DNA of 64,000 nucleotides from Fibrella aquatilis (GCF_017353255.1 NZ_JAFMYU010000020.1:1-64000), one strand, 5' to 3'. Counted from the first letter of the stretch, positions 25,330 through 34,351 are shown. Notes: a model not told the origin generated them from the letters alone. Numbers and translations are program-made.

Positions 25330-28300
25330 TTATTTCGCCAGTGCCCCAGTTACTGTGGGTGCCTTCGTCACGGTCATGATGCCATTCATGATGCGCCAGT
25401 GGCCGGGGAAGGTGCAAACGAAGGGGTACTCGCCGGGTTGGTCGGGGGCTTTGAACGTTAGGCGAACCGTTTGGTTGGGGTTCACCAGCGCCGTAGCCGC
25501 AATGATATCAGTCGACTCCGGGACGTAGTTCTTCTCGGCACCGTTTTTCGCCGTAATCAGGGCATCAGCTAGTTTACCCACCCGCTCGGTCGATTTGGGT
25601 TTGATCACCACCAGGTTATGCTGCATGGCGTCGGGGTTTTCCAGGATAATGACCACGGGTTTGCTCACTACTACGCTAAACGCCTTTTTGTCGTAGCGCA
25701 TCTCTTCTCGGACGGTTTTCAGGCGCACCACCTGCGCGTTGGGGTCAAGGTCGGCGTTGGCATCGCGCAGGCCCCAGGCTTCGAGCAGGCGGTTCAGGCG
25801 GGGGCGGGCATCGTCGGGAAGGCGCTTGCCCAAGCTGGCCAGCAGAGCCGTGTGGCTGTCGGCGAGTTTGCGTTTCACGGCGTAGTCGTAGCCATCCGAT
25901 AGGCCTTTCACGAGTGCCAAGGCATTATCGCCGTCGAGTTCGGTAGCTTTCTGGAGCATCGTCACTACCGAATCGGGCGAGGCCGTGGAAGCGTAGGCGC
26001 GGGCAGCACGTTCCACCGCCACCGTACTCAGCTGTGCCGGCGCGCGGAACGTGATGGTCTGGCTATACGAGTTATTGTTTTTATTACTCTCCGGCAAAGT
26101 GTTATCCTTATCGATCTGCACCGACAGTGTGTAGTCGCCGGCGAGTTCGGTAGTCAGCCACAAATCACCCGTCCAGGGACCGTTGTTCGTGCGGCGAATC
26201 GCTACCGTTTCGCCGGGCTGAATGCCGTCGGTAAAGGTGTAGCTCACGTAATCGATTTTTAACGCGGGACGGTCGCCATCTCCCGCACCCGGCTTACTCT
26301 CAAACCGCATTGTCAGCGGTACGGGCGCTCCTTTGGCAATGGCCGTACCGCCCTGGTTGGTCACGTAAACAATGCCCCGCGTCCCTTCGCGCACCACGGG
26401 CCGGGCGGGGTCTGTTTCAATTCTGGCCACTACCAAATCGGCTACTGTAGCCGCAACGGAAACCGTCGTGGCTGTCGTTGTTTGTTTGGCCGAAGCCGTT
26501 TTCCCCCCATTTGCCCCCCCCATCTGGTGCTTGCTGTGGTCTATCGGCATGGCATTACCGGTACTGGTCACAGCCGAATTGGTTTGGGTGGGCGGCATGG
26601 TGATGGTGCTGAGCCAGCGCCGCAACAGTTGCGCATGGTGGGCGTTCATAGCGCAGGCAAAGGCATCGGGCAGCCACCGGTCGTCATTGGCAGTAGTCTG
26701 TTTCAGCCGGGTCAACACGGCATCATCAGTGGCACCGTTTTGAGGTGTTTCGCTCAGCGCAAGCAGCGTGTTCAGCACTACAAGTGGTTCTTTGTCATTC
26801 AGCAACTTATTAGACAGCAACACAGCAGCCCCCTCGGCGGTACGGGGCATCACCATCACGGCTGCTTTCCGAACACCCTCAGACTGATGTTTCAGGGCCA
26901 CTTGCAAATCGGCGGGAGTAATGGCACCCAGTCCCTGCAAGGTCCAGAGCGCATGAATGGCGGGGGCGTTGATGCCGATCTCATCCACTGAAGGCTCATT
27001 GGCAATAGCCCATAGTTGGGGGGCTACGTCGCTGTTCTTGCGCTCTACCAGCAGGCGCTGTGCCGTCATGCGCCAGAACTGGTTGGGGTGTTTAAGTGCT
27101 ACCAGCAACCCAGCCGGATCGGCCACCGACAGGTTAGGTACCTGAGGTTGTGGCATGGACTTATCGTAGCCCACGCGGTAGATACGGCCGTGGGTGAAAT
27201 CGCGCAGATTGGTCTCGTAGGCGTTGCCAGCTCCGTTTTTGAAGCCCTGCGGCACGGGGTTGTGCTGAATGATATAGCTGTACCAGTCGGCCACCCACAC
27301 GGCGCCGTCGGGGCCGGTTTCGGCAAAAACGGGCGCAAACCACTCATCGGCACCAGCCATGAGGTTGAAGTTCAGGCCCGCGCTTTGGCCTTCGGCATCT
27401 TCGTAATCGCTGCCGTGTTTCTGCATCACGTTCTGGTGCACAATGTGGCCCGTGGGTTCGCACACAAAGGCTACGTTGTTCCAATACGCTTTCGGAAACG
27501 TGCGGGCAGTGTAGAAATTATGGCCCGCCGCCGCCGTAAACCCGCCAAACACGTCTACCTGCCGTACCCGCTCGGTTATGGGCTTCATGTCTTTGTGGGT
27601 GTCGGTGCTGCGGCTGCCATTCATGCTGTTGGGGCGGGCACTGTAGGCGCGGTTCGGAATGGCCATGTACCAGCCGTGGCTGTTGTTGGCGGTGCTGCCA
27701 AATACGTCGCCGGTTTCGTTGAAGCCCAGGCCCCAGGTGTTGTTCGACGTAATGGCCATGTGCTCCACCACCGACCCGTCGGCCTTAAACCGGAACAGCG
27801 CCTGCCCGAAATTAAGCGTATCGGCGGTGCCCACTTTACCTTTGAATCCCGAATAGCCCACGCTACCCCAGATCCAGTTGTCGAACCCGTAATGCAGGTT
27901 GCTTGGTCCGGCGTGGGTGTCGAACGTGCCGAAGCCGCTGAACAGAATGGTCTTTACGTCAGCCTTGTCGTCGCCATTGGTGTCTTTCAAAAACAGCATG
28001 TGCGGCGCCTGCGACACAATAAGGCCACCGTTGGCAAACACCAGGCCCGTGGGGATGCTCAGCCCCTCGGCGAAGGTGGTGAACTTATCGGCCTTGCTAT
28101 CGCCATTGGTGTCTTCGCAGATCACGATGCTGTCTGACCCTCCTTCCGGCTTGCGTTCGTTGGGGTAATCTTTGGTGATGAGCACAAACAGCCGCCCCCG
28201 GTCGTCCCAGGTCATGGCAATGGGGTGCATCACGTTTGGCTCATGGGCGAACAGGCTCAGTGTAAAATCGACCGGCACCTGAATATGCTTCATCGACTCT

Positions 28301-29277
28301 TCGGGCGATAGTGGCAGTTGCTCCAGCTGTTCGCCGGGGCGTTTTTCGTAGTTGGGCAGGTTAGCCCCTTTGTAGGTGAAGGCCTGCGGTTTCAGGCCGT
28401 CGTGCTGTTTTTTGGCCGCGTCGCCAATGGCCCAGAGAATGCCGCGCTCCAGCAACTGCTGGAAACCGGCCTGCCGCCAGGTGCGTTCGTCGTGGCCGTA
28501 GGCGGTATAAAACACCCGGCCTTTGCCGTAGGTACGCGTCCAGGTATACGGCTCTTCGGCCACGCCTGGTCGGTTGGCTGCCGCCATGTCCTTGGCCTGA
28601 TTTGGCTTGATCTCACGAACAGCCAGCACATTGTTGTCGGCCTGTAAATGGCTGTGCAGGTACGTCTCGTCATAGGCCGTGAACGGGGCCAGACCGGCCA
28701 TGATCGTCCGATTCGGGTCACTGGTCGGCTGCACGGTTTTGGTCGTGATCGAGTCCATGCCATGCCGCCAAAACTGCCCGCCCACTACCTTATCGATGTA
28801 TTCGGGTGAGTTGCGGAAGCAGTACGACGCGCAGTGTACCGGAATCAGCCCGTGCCCCGACGACACGTAGTCGAGCAGGGCGCGCTCCTGCGGTTTGGGA
28901 ATACTGTCCCAATTGGCATAGATCAGCAACCCGTCGAAACGATTCAGGTTGGGCGTGTTGAGGTCTTCGAGGCGGTCGGTATAGGTGATGTTGATGCCCT
29001 TGTTACCCAGCGCGGCCATCAGTTCGGGCACCCGCTCTATGGGCCGGTGATGCCCCTTGTCGCCCAAAAACAGAATCTCCGTCCGCCGTGGCCCCATCTG
29101 CCGGGCGTTGCTGTTACCCGACGTTGATGAACCCGATAAGATGGTCGTTGACGTAGGCGAGGTGGGTTGTTTGCCACCCAAATTTTGCAGCACCCGCGAC
29201 GGGTTCCGGTTGCAGTTAGCCAGCGTCAGCGTGGCCAGTGTCACCACTACCAGCGTGTACTTCAATGAGAAAGCCAT
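25330..29277 (-). CDS. ThuA / PVC-type dehydrogenase / CARDB / cupredoxin multidomain lipoprotein
   Basis: A 1315-residue secreted lipoprotein (lipobox LANC, Cys22). Domains in order: ThuA-like (about 65-290; TEILFLGDKGHHRP, GLIPVHCASYCF), linked to carbohydrate use; a membrane-bound dehydrogenase-type beta-propeller (about 330-720; HEPNVMHPIAMTWDDRGRLF, EDTNGDSKADKF); HEAT-like helices (about 730-880); a Thr/Ala-rich linker; a CARDB domain (about 945-1060); and a C-terminal azurin-like cupredoxin with type 1 copper ligands His1220, Cys1288, His1293 and Met1297. It likely oxidises a sugar and passes electrons to copper; no CxxCH haem motif is present. It sits last in the sugar operon. Confidence 0.85.
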   Translation of the reverse strand: MAFSLKYTLVVVTLATLTLANCNRNPSRVLQNLGGKQPTSPTSTTILSGSSTSGNSNARQMGPRRTEILFLGDKGHHRPIERVPELMAALGNKGINITYTDRLEDLNTPNLNRFDGLLIYANWDSIPKPQERALLDYVSSGHGLIPVHCASYCFRNSPEYIDKVVGGQFWRHGMDSITTKTVQPTSDPNRTIMAGLAPFTAYDETYLHSHLQADNNVLAVREIKPNQAKDMAAANRPGVAEEPYTWTRTYGKGRVFYTAYGHDERTWRQAGFQQLLERGILWAIGDAAKKQHDGLKPQAFTYKGANLPNYEKRPGEQLEQLPLSPEESMKHIQVPVDFTLSLFAHEPNVMHPIAMTWDDRGRLFVLITKDYPNERKPEGGSDSIVICEDTNGDSKADKFTTFAEGLSIPTGLVFANGGLIVSQAPHMLFLKDTNGDDKADVKTILFSGFGTFDTHAGPSNLHYGFDNWIWGSVGYSGFKGKVGTADTLNFGQALFRFKADGSVVEHMAITSNNTWGLGFNETGDVFGSTANNSHGWYMAIPNRAYSARPNSMNGSRSTDTHKDMKPITERVRQVDVFGGFTAAAGHNFYTARTFPKAYWNNVAFVCEPTGHIVHQNVMQKHGSDYEDAEGQSAGLNFNLMAGADEWFAPVFAETGPDGAVWVADWYSYIIQHNPVPQGFKNGAGNAYETNLRDFTHGRIYRVGYDKSMPQPQVPNLSVADPAGLLVALKHPNQFWRMTAQRLLVERKNSDVAPQLWAIANEPSVDEIGINAPAIHALWTLQGLGAITPADLQVALKHQSEGVRKAAVMVMPRTAEGAAVLLSNKLLNDKEPLVVLNTLLALSETPQNGATDDAVLTRLKQTTANDDRWLPDAFACAMNAHHAQLLRRWLSTITMPPTQTNSAVTSTGNAMPIDHSKHQMGGANGGKTASAKQTTTATTVSVAATVADLVVARIETDPARPVVREGTRGIVYVTNQGGTAIAKGAPVPLTMRFESKPGAGDGDRPALKIDYVSYTFTDGIQPGETVAIRRTNNGPWTGDLWLTTELAGDYTLSVQIDKDNTLPESNKNNNSYSQTITFRAPAQLSTVAVERAARAYASTASPDSVVTMLQKATELDGDNALALVKGLSDGYDYAVKRKLADSHTALLASLGKRLPDDARPRLNRLLEAWGLRDANADLDPNAQVVRLKTVREEMRYDKKAFSVVVSKPVVIILENPDAMQHNLVVIKPKSTERVGKLADALITAKNGAEKNYVPESTDIIAATALVNPNQTVRLTFKAPDQPGEYPFVCTFPGHWRIMNGIMTVTKAPTVTGALAK

Positions 29278-29301
29278 AAGTTATAAGCAGTTAACAGGGG
29301 G

Positions 29302-29757
29302 TTATTGATCAACTACAATAGACTGTTTTACAGTCAGTTGCCATAAATACCGACATTTTTTCCGTTCGCCGTCGAGGTACATGTCGTTGTCTTCGGGCAG
29401 GTCGATGATCTCGATTAGCCTGGCGCCGAGGCGTTCACAGGTGCGGCGCGAGGGCCAGTTATCAGGGTCGCAGGTTATCCAGAGTTCGGTATAGCCATGT
29501 TGCAGAGCAATGGGCCGCAGGGCTTCGCAGGCATGGGCGGCGTACTGATTGCCCCGAAACGCGCTCACTATACCATACCCAATATGCCCCGCGTACAGCC
29601 GCACTTCGTCATCATTGCTCAGCCGCAGGCGAATGGTCCCCGCAATCTGGTCTGACTCCTTTTCGATAATCAGAAAATGCTCCGTTGCTAACAGCCCCTC
29701 AGCCGGGTTGGCGGCGGCAGCTTCCACAAAGCGAAGCGTGATTGGCGAATCGGTCAT
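29302..29757 (-). CDS. GNAT-family N-acetyltransferase
   Basis: A 151-residue acyltransferase using acetyl-CoA. The core has the strand pair IEKESDQIAGTIRLRL, GHIGYGIVSAFRGNQYA as the CoA pyrophosphate loop (RGNQYA in place of RGxGYA), and LWITCDPDNWPSRRTCERLGARLI, typical of the RimJ-like group. The N-terminal part is shorter than usual, so an internal start or slight truncation is possible. The acceptor is unknown. Same strand and tight spacing (24-27 nt) with its neighbours place it in the sugar operon. Confidence 0.8.
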   Translation of the reverse strand: MTDSPITLRFVEAAAANPAEGLLATEHFLIIEKESDQIAGTIRLRLSNDDEVRLYAGHIGYGIVSAFRGNQYAAHACEALRPIALQHGYTELWITCDPDNWPSRRTCERLGARLIEIIDLPEDNDMYLDGERKKCRYLWQLTVKQSIVVDQ

Positions 29758-29784
29758 GGCCTCGGTGTCATACCCAATAGTTTG

Positions 29785-30900
29785 CTACGTAGTAAAGTCA
29801 GGCAACCGCATAATCTCGCCACCACGCATAGCCGATTCGTGCGCCAAAATTCCCACGCTCGTCCAGTTAGCCGACTGAGCCGCGTTGGGGAACGGGTCGC
29901 GATCTTCCGACAGGGCCGTCAGAAACTCGTGCACCATGTGCGGGTGCGAGCCGCCATGACCGCCGCCCTGCGTAAACGACAGGTGTTGCGCTTCGTCGGC
30001 ATCGTATACACCTTTGGTGGTAAATCGTTGAATTTCAGCGGGTAGCAGGTGCGCATAATCTGGCACGGTCACTTTTTCGGGAATCTCCGGCTCCGGTTTT
30101 TTGGCCGTATGAATTACCGGTTGCTCGTCTTCGATGAGTTGCCACTCGAACGATTTCTTATCGCCATACACCTCGAAACTCTCCCGGTATTGCCGTGCCA
30201 CGTCGAACAGCGACCGGTACACATAGGCCGATAAATCGCTGTTTTTGAACTTGATATGGGCCGACTCCACCGCAAACGGTGAGTTATGAATAACCGCCAG
30301 TTCGGGCCGTATCGTGCCAGAGCCAAAGCACGACACATAGTCGGCTTCCAGACGGAGTAGCCCTGCTACGGGACCAACGCAGTGAGTAGCGTAGTGCATG
30401 GGCGGCAAGCCTGGCCAATAGTCGGGCCAGCCGTCCATGTCCTGCTGGTGGCTGGCTTTCAGAAACTGCACCTTGCCCAGTTCACCGGTCTCATATAACT
30501 CTTTCACGAACAGAAACTCGCGGGCATACACCACGGTCTCCATCATCATGTACTTTTTGCCCGTTTCGCGGCAGGTCCGCACAATCTCCAGACACTCATC
30601 GACGGTAGTAGCCATGGGCACCGTGCAGGCCACGTGTTTACCCGCCCGCAGAGCTTTCAGGCTCTGCTCGGCATGATTCGGAATGGGCGAATTGATATGC
30701 ACCGCGTCTACGTTCGGGTCGGCCAGCAATTCGTCATAGTCGCTGTAACGTGCCTGAATACCATAGGCGTCGCCGATCTTATTAAGGTTCTCGACGTTGC
30801 GCTGGCAGATAGCGTACATGTTGGCCAGCGGGTGCCGCTGGTAGATCGGAATAAACTCAGCCCCAAATCCGAGGCCCACGATGGCGATGTTTAGTTTCAT
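29785..30900 (-). CDS. Gfo/Idh/MocA-family oxidoreductase
   Basis: A 371-residue NAD(P)-dependent oxidoreductase. The Rossmann half begins KLNIAIVGLGFGAEFIPIY, with VDAVHINSPIPNHAEQSLKA next. The usual EKPxA segment reads GKHVACTVPMATT, so the canonical catalytic Lys is replaced, as in some divergent subfamilies. The C-terminal sheet domain includes HQQDMDGWPDYWPGLPPMHY, THCVGP. The start is set at the ATG at 30900 (MKLN): the frame is open further upstream but there it reads through the arm of hairpin H9. Part of the sugar operon with the epimerase upstream. Confidence 0.88.
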   Translation of the reverse strand: MKLNIAIVGLGFGAEFIPIYQRHPLANMYAICQRNVENLNKIGDAYGIQARYSDYDELLADPNVDAVHINSPIPNHAEQSLKALRAGKHVACTVPMATTVDECLEIVRTCRETGKKYMMMETVVYAREFLFVKELYETGELGKVQFLKASHQQDMDGWPDYWPGLPPMHYATHCVGPVAGLLRLEADYVSCFGSGTIRPELAVIHNSPFAVESAHIKFKNSDLSAYVYRSLFDVARQYRESFEVYGDKKSFEWQLIEDEQPVIHTAKKPEPEIPEKVTVPDYAHLLPAEIQRFTTKGVYDADEAQHLSFTQGGGHGGSHPHMVHEFLTALSEDRDPFPNAAQSANWTSVGILAHESAMRGGEIMRLPDFTT

Positions 30901-30910
30901 GAGGAGTAGT

Positions 30911-31037
30911 TTAATGTACAATGTAAAATGAACAATCGGTCCGCCGATGCGGTACAATGGCTTCGCAAACGTAATCTGGGCAAGGAGTCATTGTACCGCA
31001 TCGGCGGACCGATTGTTCATTACACATTGTACATTAA
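30911..31037. repeat. Long intergenic inverted repeat H9 (co-directional genes)
   Basis: Arms 30911-30959 and 30989-31037 pair over 49 bp with two adjacent mismatches; the loop is 29 nt. The stem carries TGTACAATG words plus a GC-rich CGGTCCGCCGATGCGG block. The right arm encodes the last residues and stop of the epimerase, and the left arm ends 11 nt from the Gfo/Idh start, so it fills the spacer of an apparent operon. Confidence 0.92.
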
Positions 31038-31886
31038 CAGTTTAGTCAAGTACCCAAACCCCTCCCTCGCCAACTGCGCTGGCGAGTGGAACATGGGGCG
31101 GAAAATGTGGGTGGCGGCGGCTAGTTCGGGCGGATTGGGACCGAAGGCTTCAACGGCAATGGGACCGTCGTAGCCGATCTCGCGTAAGGTAGTAATAGCG
31201 TTTTTAAAGTCAATTTGGCCACTTCCGGGGGTAGACCGGTCGTTTTCCGACAGTTGCACATGTACCAGATAAGGGGCCAGCGTGCGGATAGCGGCGGCCA
31301 CGTTTTTCTCTTCCATATTGGCGTGAAACGTGTCGAACGCGGCGCGGCAATTGGGATGGTCCACGGCTTCGACATAGCGGCGGGTGTCGTTGGCGCAGGT
31401 GAGCAGGTAGGTCTCGAACCGATTGAGCGACTCGATGGCCAGCATTACGTTGTTGGTCTGTGCGTGGGCGGCTAGTTCGCGCATAGCCGTGACCGACCAG
31501 GTCCATTCGTCGGGCGTGGCGGGCTTGCCGGTAAAGGTTTTGAATCCTGCATAAAGTGGCCCCATCAGAATGGTTGACCCTGCCGCCGCCGAGCAGTCTA
31601 TCACGTGCTTCAGGTAATCGACCCCGGCAGCACGAACGGCAGCATCGGGGCTAAGCAGTGTCAGTTCAGGGGGCAGCAGCGAACAGGTTTGTACACCCAG
31701 GCCCAACGCCTGCGCCTGCTTGCCCAGGCGTTGCCACTTGGCCAGATCAGCGGCGCGGTCATCGGTACCGCTCACGGGCATCTCCACAAAGTCGAACCCA
31801 GTCTGTTTGAGGTAAGCCAGGGTGTCCGACAGGTCCTCGTCCATGTTCATGGTCCAGGGAAACAGGTTCATGCCGAAAGGCTGCAT
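31020..31886 (-). CDS. Sugar (phosphate) isomerase/epimerase, TIM-barrel family
   Basis: A 288-residue xylose-isomerase-like TIM barrel close to the D-tagatose/D-psicose 3-epimerase group: MNLFPWTMNMDEDLSDTLAY, FDFVEMPV. The metal-site pattern is visible: Glu152 (AIESLNRFE), Asp185 (AAFDTFHANME, with His188), Glu246 (VEAFGP) and Arg217 (SENDR). The expected metal ligand His before SENDR is Gln211 (VHVQLSENDR), which is unusual. The final residues LMYNV and the stop are encoded in the right arm of H9. First gene of a sugar operon opposite an AraC regulator. Confidence 0.85.
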   Translation of the reverse strand: MQPFGMNLFPWTMNMDEDLSDTLAYLKQTGFDFVEMPVSGTDDRAADLAKWQRLGKQAQALGLGVQTCSLLPPELTLLSPDAAVRAAGVDYLKHVIDCSAAAGSTILMGPLYAGFKTFTGKPATPDEWTWSVTAMRELAAHAQTNNVMLAIESLNRFETYLLTCANDTRRYVEAVDHPNCRAAFDTFHANMEEKNVAAAIRTLAPYLVHVQLSENDRSTPGSGQIDFKNAITTLREIGYDGPIAVEAFGPNPPELAAATHIFRPMFHSPAQLAREGFGYLTKLLMYNV

Positions 31887-32031
31887 AGGCGGTCAGTACT
31901 AAAAAATGGGGGAATCAGTCTACGAAAGTACAGCATATTTACTACCCTGAATAGGCGCGATTTGGCCAATGTTGACTGTATTTTGATTATATTCAGGCCA
32001 TACTTATAGTTAAAAAGTCAATTCTAGCTCA

Positions 32032-32940
32032 TTGCGTGTGAAGCAGGCGGTACGGAAAGATCTGGAAACTACCCTGGGCTCCTTTCTGGTGAAAGACTTA
32101 ACCGAGCCGCACTTCGACCCCAACTGGCATTTCCACCCCCACTACCAGTTGTTTCTGGTGGAAGAAGGTACCGGCACACGCTTCATCGGCGATTCGATCA
32201 AGCCATTCGGGCCGGGTGATCTGGTGATGCTGGGACCCGATTTGCCTCACCTCTGGCGCAGCGACGCCCCCTACTTCAACCCGCAGTCGGGCCTGACCAC
32301 GCGGGGGCTGGTGGTCTATTTCACCAACGACTGTCTGGGTACCGATTTTTTCCTCCGCCCCGAAATGCACCGCCTCCGGCTGTTGCTCAACGGGTCGCGG
32401 CGGGGGCTTTGCTGGACCGGGACTACCCATGATCTGGCCGTGCAGGCAATGCGGGGGCTGGTGGCTGAGCCACCCACGTTTCGGCGGGTGCTGGCGCTGT
32501 TATCACTGCTGGACGATCTCTCGCACGCCCCCGACGCCGAACCCATCACCAGTGCCGGGTATACCAACCCCATGAAACCCGCCGACGCCGACGAAAGCAG
32601 TGCTTCTTCGCAGGCCTACCGCCGGATGCAGGCCGTACATACCTACGTGCTTACCCACTTCCACGAACCCATCCGCCTCGACACCGTGGCTGATTTGGCG
32701 GGGTTAAGTCCGTCGTCGTTTTGCCGCTATTTCAAGGCCCGCACCAACAAAACGTTCGTCGACTTTGTCTCGGAAATACGCATCGGCCACGCCTGTAAAC
32801 TACTCACCAGCAGTCAATTAACTATCACCGACGTTTGCTACAACAGTGGCTTTAGAACGCTCTCTAACTTCAACCGGCAGTTCCGCGACGTAACCGGCCA
32901 AACCCCATCACAGTATTTGAAATCGGTGCAGAGTGTGTGA
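32032..32940 (+). CDS. AraC-family transcriptional regulator
   Basis: A protein of about 302 residues. N-terminal cupin-like sensor: DPNWHFHPHYQLFLVEEGTGTRFIGD, GDLVMLGPDLPHLWRS (about 25-85). C-terminal pair of helix-turn-helix motifs: PIRLDTVADLAGLSPSSFCRYFKARTNKTF and ITDVCYNSGFRTLSNFNRQFRDVTGQTPSQY. No ATG is available near the start; TTG at 32032 or GTG at 32038 is used. Divergent from the epimerase operon, so it probably controls that operon in response to a sugar. The stop codon lies in the left arm of H10. Confidence 0.92.
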   Translation: MRVKQAVRKDLETTLGSFLVKDLTEPHFDPNWHFHPHYQLFLVEEGTGTRFIGDSIKPFGPGDLVMLGPDLPHLWRSDAPYFNPQSGLTTRGLVVYFTNDCLGTDFFLRPEMHRLRLLLNGSRRGLCWTGTTHDLAVQAMRGLVAEPPTFRRVLALLSLLDDLSHAPDAEPITSAGYTNPMKPADADESSASSQAYRRMQAVHTYVLTHFHEPIRLDTVADLAGLSPSSFCRYFKARTNKTFVDFVSEIRIGHACKLLTSSQLTITDVCYNSGFRTLSNFNRQFRDVTGQTPSQYLKSVQSV

Positions 32941-33031
32941 TTTATTGTCATTCGCTACGCGGTCATTCAATTGTCATTCGTCGTAAAGACAATGAATGAC
33001 CGCGCAGCAAATGACAATAAATCACACACTC
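32931..33031. repeat. Long intergenic inverted repeat H10 (convergent genes)
   Basis: Arms 32931-32969 and 32993-33031 pair over 39 bp with two mismatches, and an inner ATTGTC/GACAAT stem (32970-32975 with 32988-32993) extends the fold. The stem repeats GTCATTC-type words shared with H14 and H16. It includes the AraC stop codon and is directly followed by a conventional terminator. Confidence 0.9.
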
Positions 33032-33036
33032 ACAAA

Positions 33037-33063
33037 AAAAGCCTGAGCATTGCTCAGGCTTTT
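33037..33063. terminator. Bidirectional intrinsic terminator of the skp genes and araC-type gene
   Basis: A 13-bp perfect stem (33037-33049 with 33051-33063, AAAAGCCTGAGCA/TGCTCAGGCTTTT). Both strands end in a T-run. It serves the convergent AraC and OmpH genes, and makes H10 next to it redundant as a terminator. Confidence 0.88.
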
Positions 33064-33084
33064 CAATAACGCTACCGAAATGGA

Positions 33085-33747
33085 TTATTTCTTAGGGGCG
33101 GCGGGGGTGGTTGTGCCGGGGGCCGCAACGGGCTTGGGCGTAACACCCATGCGCTTCAACACCATGTCTGAAATGTTACCATCTTCAGGGGCATACAACA
33201 GAATCACGGCCGTACCGGCACCCGCGTCGAGGTTGAACACGTGCGAGTAGCCATTCTCACGAGCCACCGCGTCGATGTTCTGCTGAATCTTCTGCAACAC
33301 AGGGCTTACCAGTTGCTGGTATTTCTGCTGCAACGTCGATTCTGACGTGCGCTGAAACTCCTGGAAACGCGTTTGCAGGTTCTGCAATTCCTTTTCGCGG
33401 TCAGCCTTGATCACCTCCGACATTTGGGCCTGACCAGCTTCGTAGGCTTTGTACTTATCTTCAAACTCCTTCTTCATCCGGTTCGACTCGTTTTCGAGCT
33501 GCGTCCGCTGAATAGTCAATTTGTTTTGGATGTCTTTGGCATCAGGCAAGTTGCCCAGCAGGTAGTCCATGCTGGTATACCCAATTTTGATGGGGGTGGC
33601 GGCGGTAGCCCGTGGGGCCGTGGTGGCAGAGGTGGTGGCTGGAGCCGCGGCAGGTGCCACCGGCGTAGACGCCTGGGCTTGTGCCCGTGCGCTGAGACCT
33701 CCCATCAATAGGGCTGCGCCAAGCGCCATGACCAGATTCTTTTTCAT
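33085..33747 (-). CDS. OmpH/Skp-family periplasmic chaperone
   Basis: A 220-residue periplasmic protein. Signal peptide MKKNLVMALGAALLMGGLSARAQAQ; an Ala/Thr/Pro linker; then the Skp core: IKIGYTSMDYLLGNLPDAKDI, the long coiled-coil tentacles (KKEFEDKYKAYEAGQAQMSE ... LQQKYQQLV), and the closing strand (YSHVFNLDAG..AVILLYAPEDGNISDMVLKRMG). It holds unfolded outer-membrane proteins on the way to BamA. Start at the ATG at 33747; the frame is open upstream but has no signal there. Second of two tandem paralogues after bamA. The C-terminal Pro/Ala-rich tail is low complexity. Confidence 0.9.
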   Translation of the reverse strand: MKKNLVMALGAALLMGGLSARAQAQASTPVAPAAAPATTSATTAPRATAATPIKIGYTSMDYLLGNLPDAKDIQNKLTIQRTQLENESNRMKKEFEDKYKAYEAGQAQMSEVIKADREKELQNLQTRFQEFQRTSESTLQQKYQQLVSPVLQKIQQNIDAVARENGYSHVFNLDAGAGTAVILLYAPEDGNISDMVLKRMGVTPKPVAAPGTTTPAAPKK

Positions 33748-33766
33748 TCGACTGTGTATTGGATTG

Positions 33767-34351
33767 TTATTTAGGTTTTGCACTGTTTGTTGGCGGCGTG
33801 TTGGGGGTGGTTTGCTTGGCCTTCTGACTGTCAGGGTCAAGCCCCATTTCCTCCATCACGTAATCGGTATAGTCGTGGCGGGGGTCGGTGTATAACATCA
33901 ACATCCCTTCACTGGCTTTATCGAAAATAAAATTGAGTTTCCGTTGCGAGGCCACCTTCTCAAGCGCCCGTTGCAGTAACTCCATCGGTACTTTCATGAG
34001 TTCCTTTTTCTTTTGCAGAAGCAGGCCCTCATAGCCAAACACCTTATTGTTGTACTCCCGGACTTCGCGCTCTTTGTCGCCAATAACGCGTTGCCGTTCC
34101 CGTTTCATTTCGTCGGTCAGCAGAATCTCTTCTACCTGATACGCTCGCTGCATTTTGTCAATTTCGGCCTGCTTATCGAGTATGTCTTTCGACCACCGGT
34201 CGGCAAACTGATCAATGCCCGCCTGCGCCTTCTGGTATTCGGGTAACTTGCTGAATATGAAGTCTGTATCAACATACCCGAACTTCTGTGCCCAGACTGG
34301 TTGGGCGGTAATAAGTACGCACAAAGTTACGAATAACAAACCCCTTTTCAT
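33767..34351 (-). CDS. OmpH/Skp-family periplasmic chaperone
   Basis: A 194-residue paralogue of the next gene: signal MKRGLLFVTLCVLITAQPVWAQ, then FGYVDTDFIFSKLPEYQKAQ, a coiled-coil region (KDILDKQAEIDKMQRAYQVE, ERQRVIGDKEREVREYNNKV) and RKLNFIFDKASEGMLMLYTD with DYTDYVMEEMGL. Its function is to escort outer-membrane proteins through the periplasm. It lies between bamA and the second skp, 19 nt from the latter; hairpin H11 separates it from bamA. Two Skp copies beside bamA are typical of Bacteroidota. Confidence 0.9.
   Translation of the reverse strand: MKRGLLFVTLCVLITAQPVWAQKFGYVDTDFIFSKLPEYQKAQAGIDQFADRWSKDILDKQAEIDKMQRAYQVEEILLTDEMKRERQRVIGDKEREVREYNNKVFGYEGLLLQKKKELMKVPMELLQRALEKVASQRKLNFIFDKASEGMLMLYTDPRHDYTDYVMEEMGLDPDSQKAKQTTPNTPPTNSAKPK

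Noticed and set aside
27016-28137. 373-codon open frame on the plus strand
   Set aside because: Antisense to the ThuA-dehydrogenase gene, low-complexity translation with no motif; a shadow frame.
30901-30957. Upstream start for the Gfo/Idh gene
   Set aside because: The added residues are translated from the H9 hairpin arm; the Rossmann motif starts immediately at the ATG at 30900.
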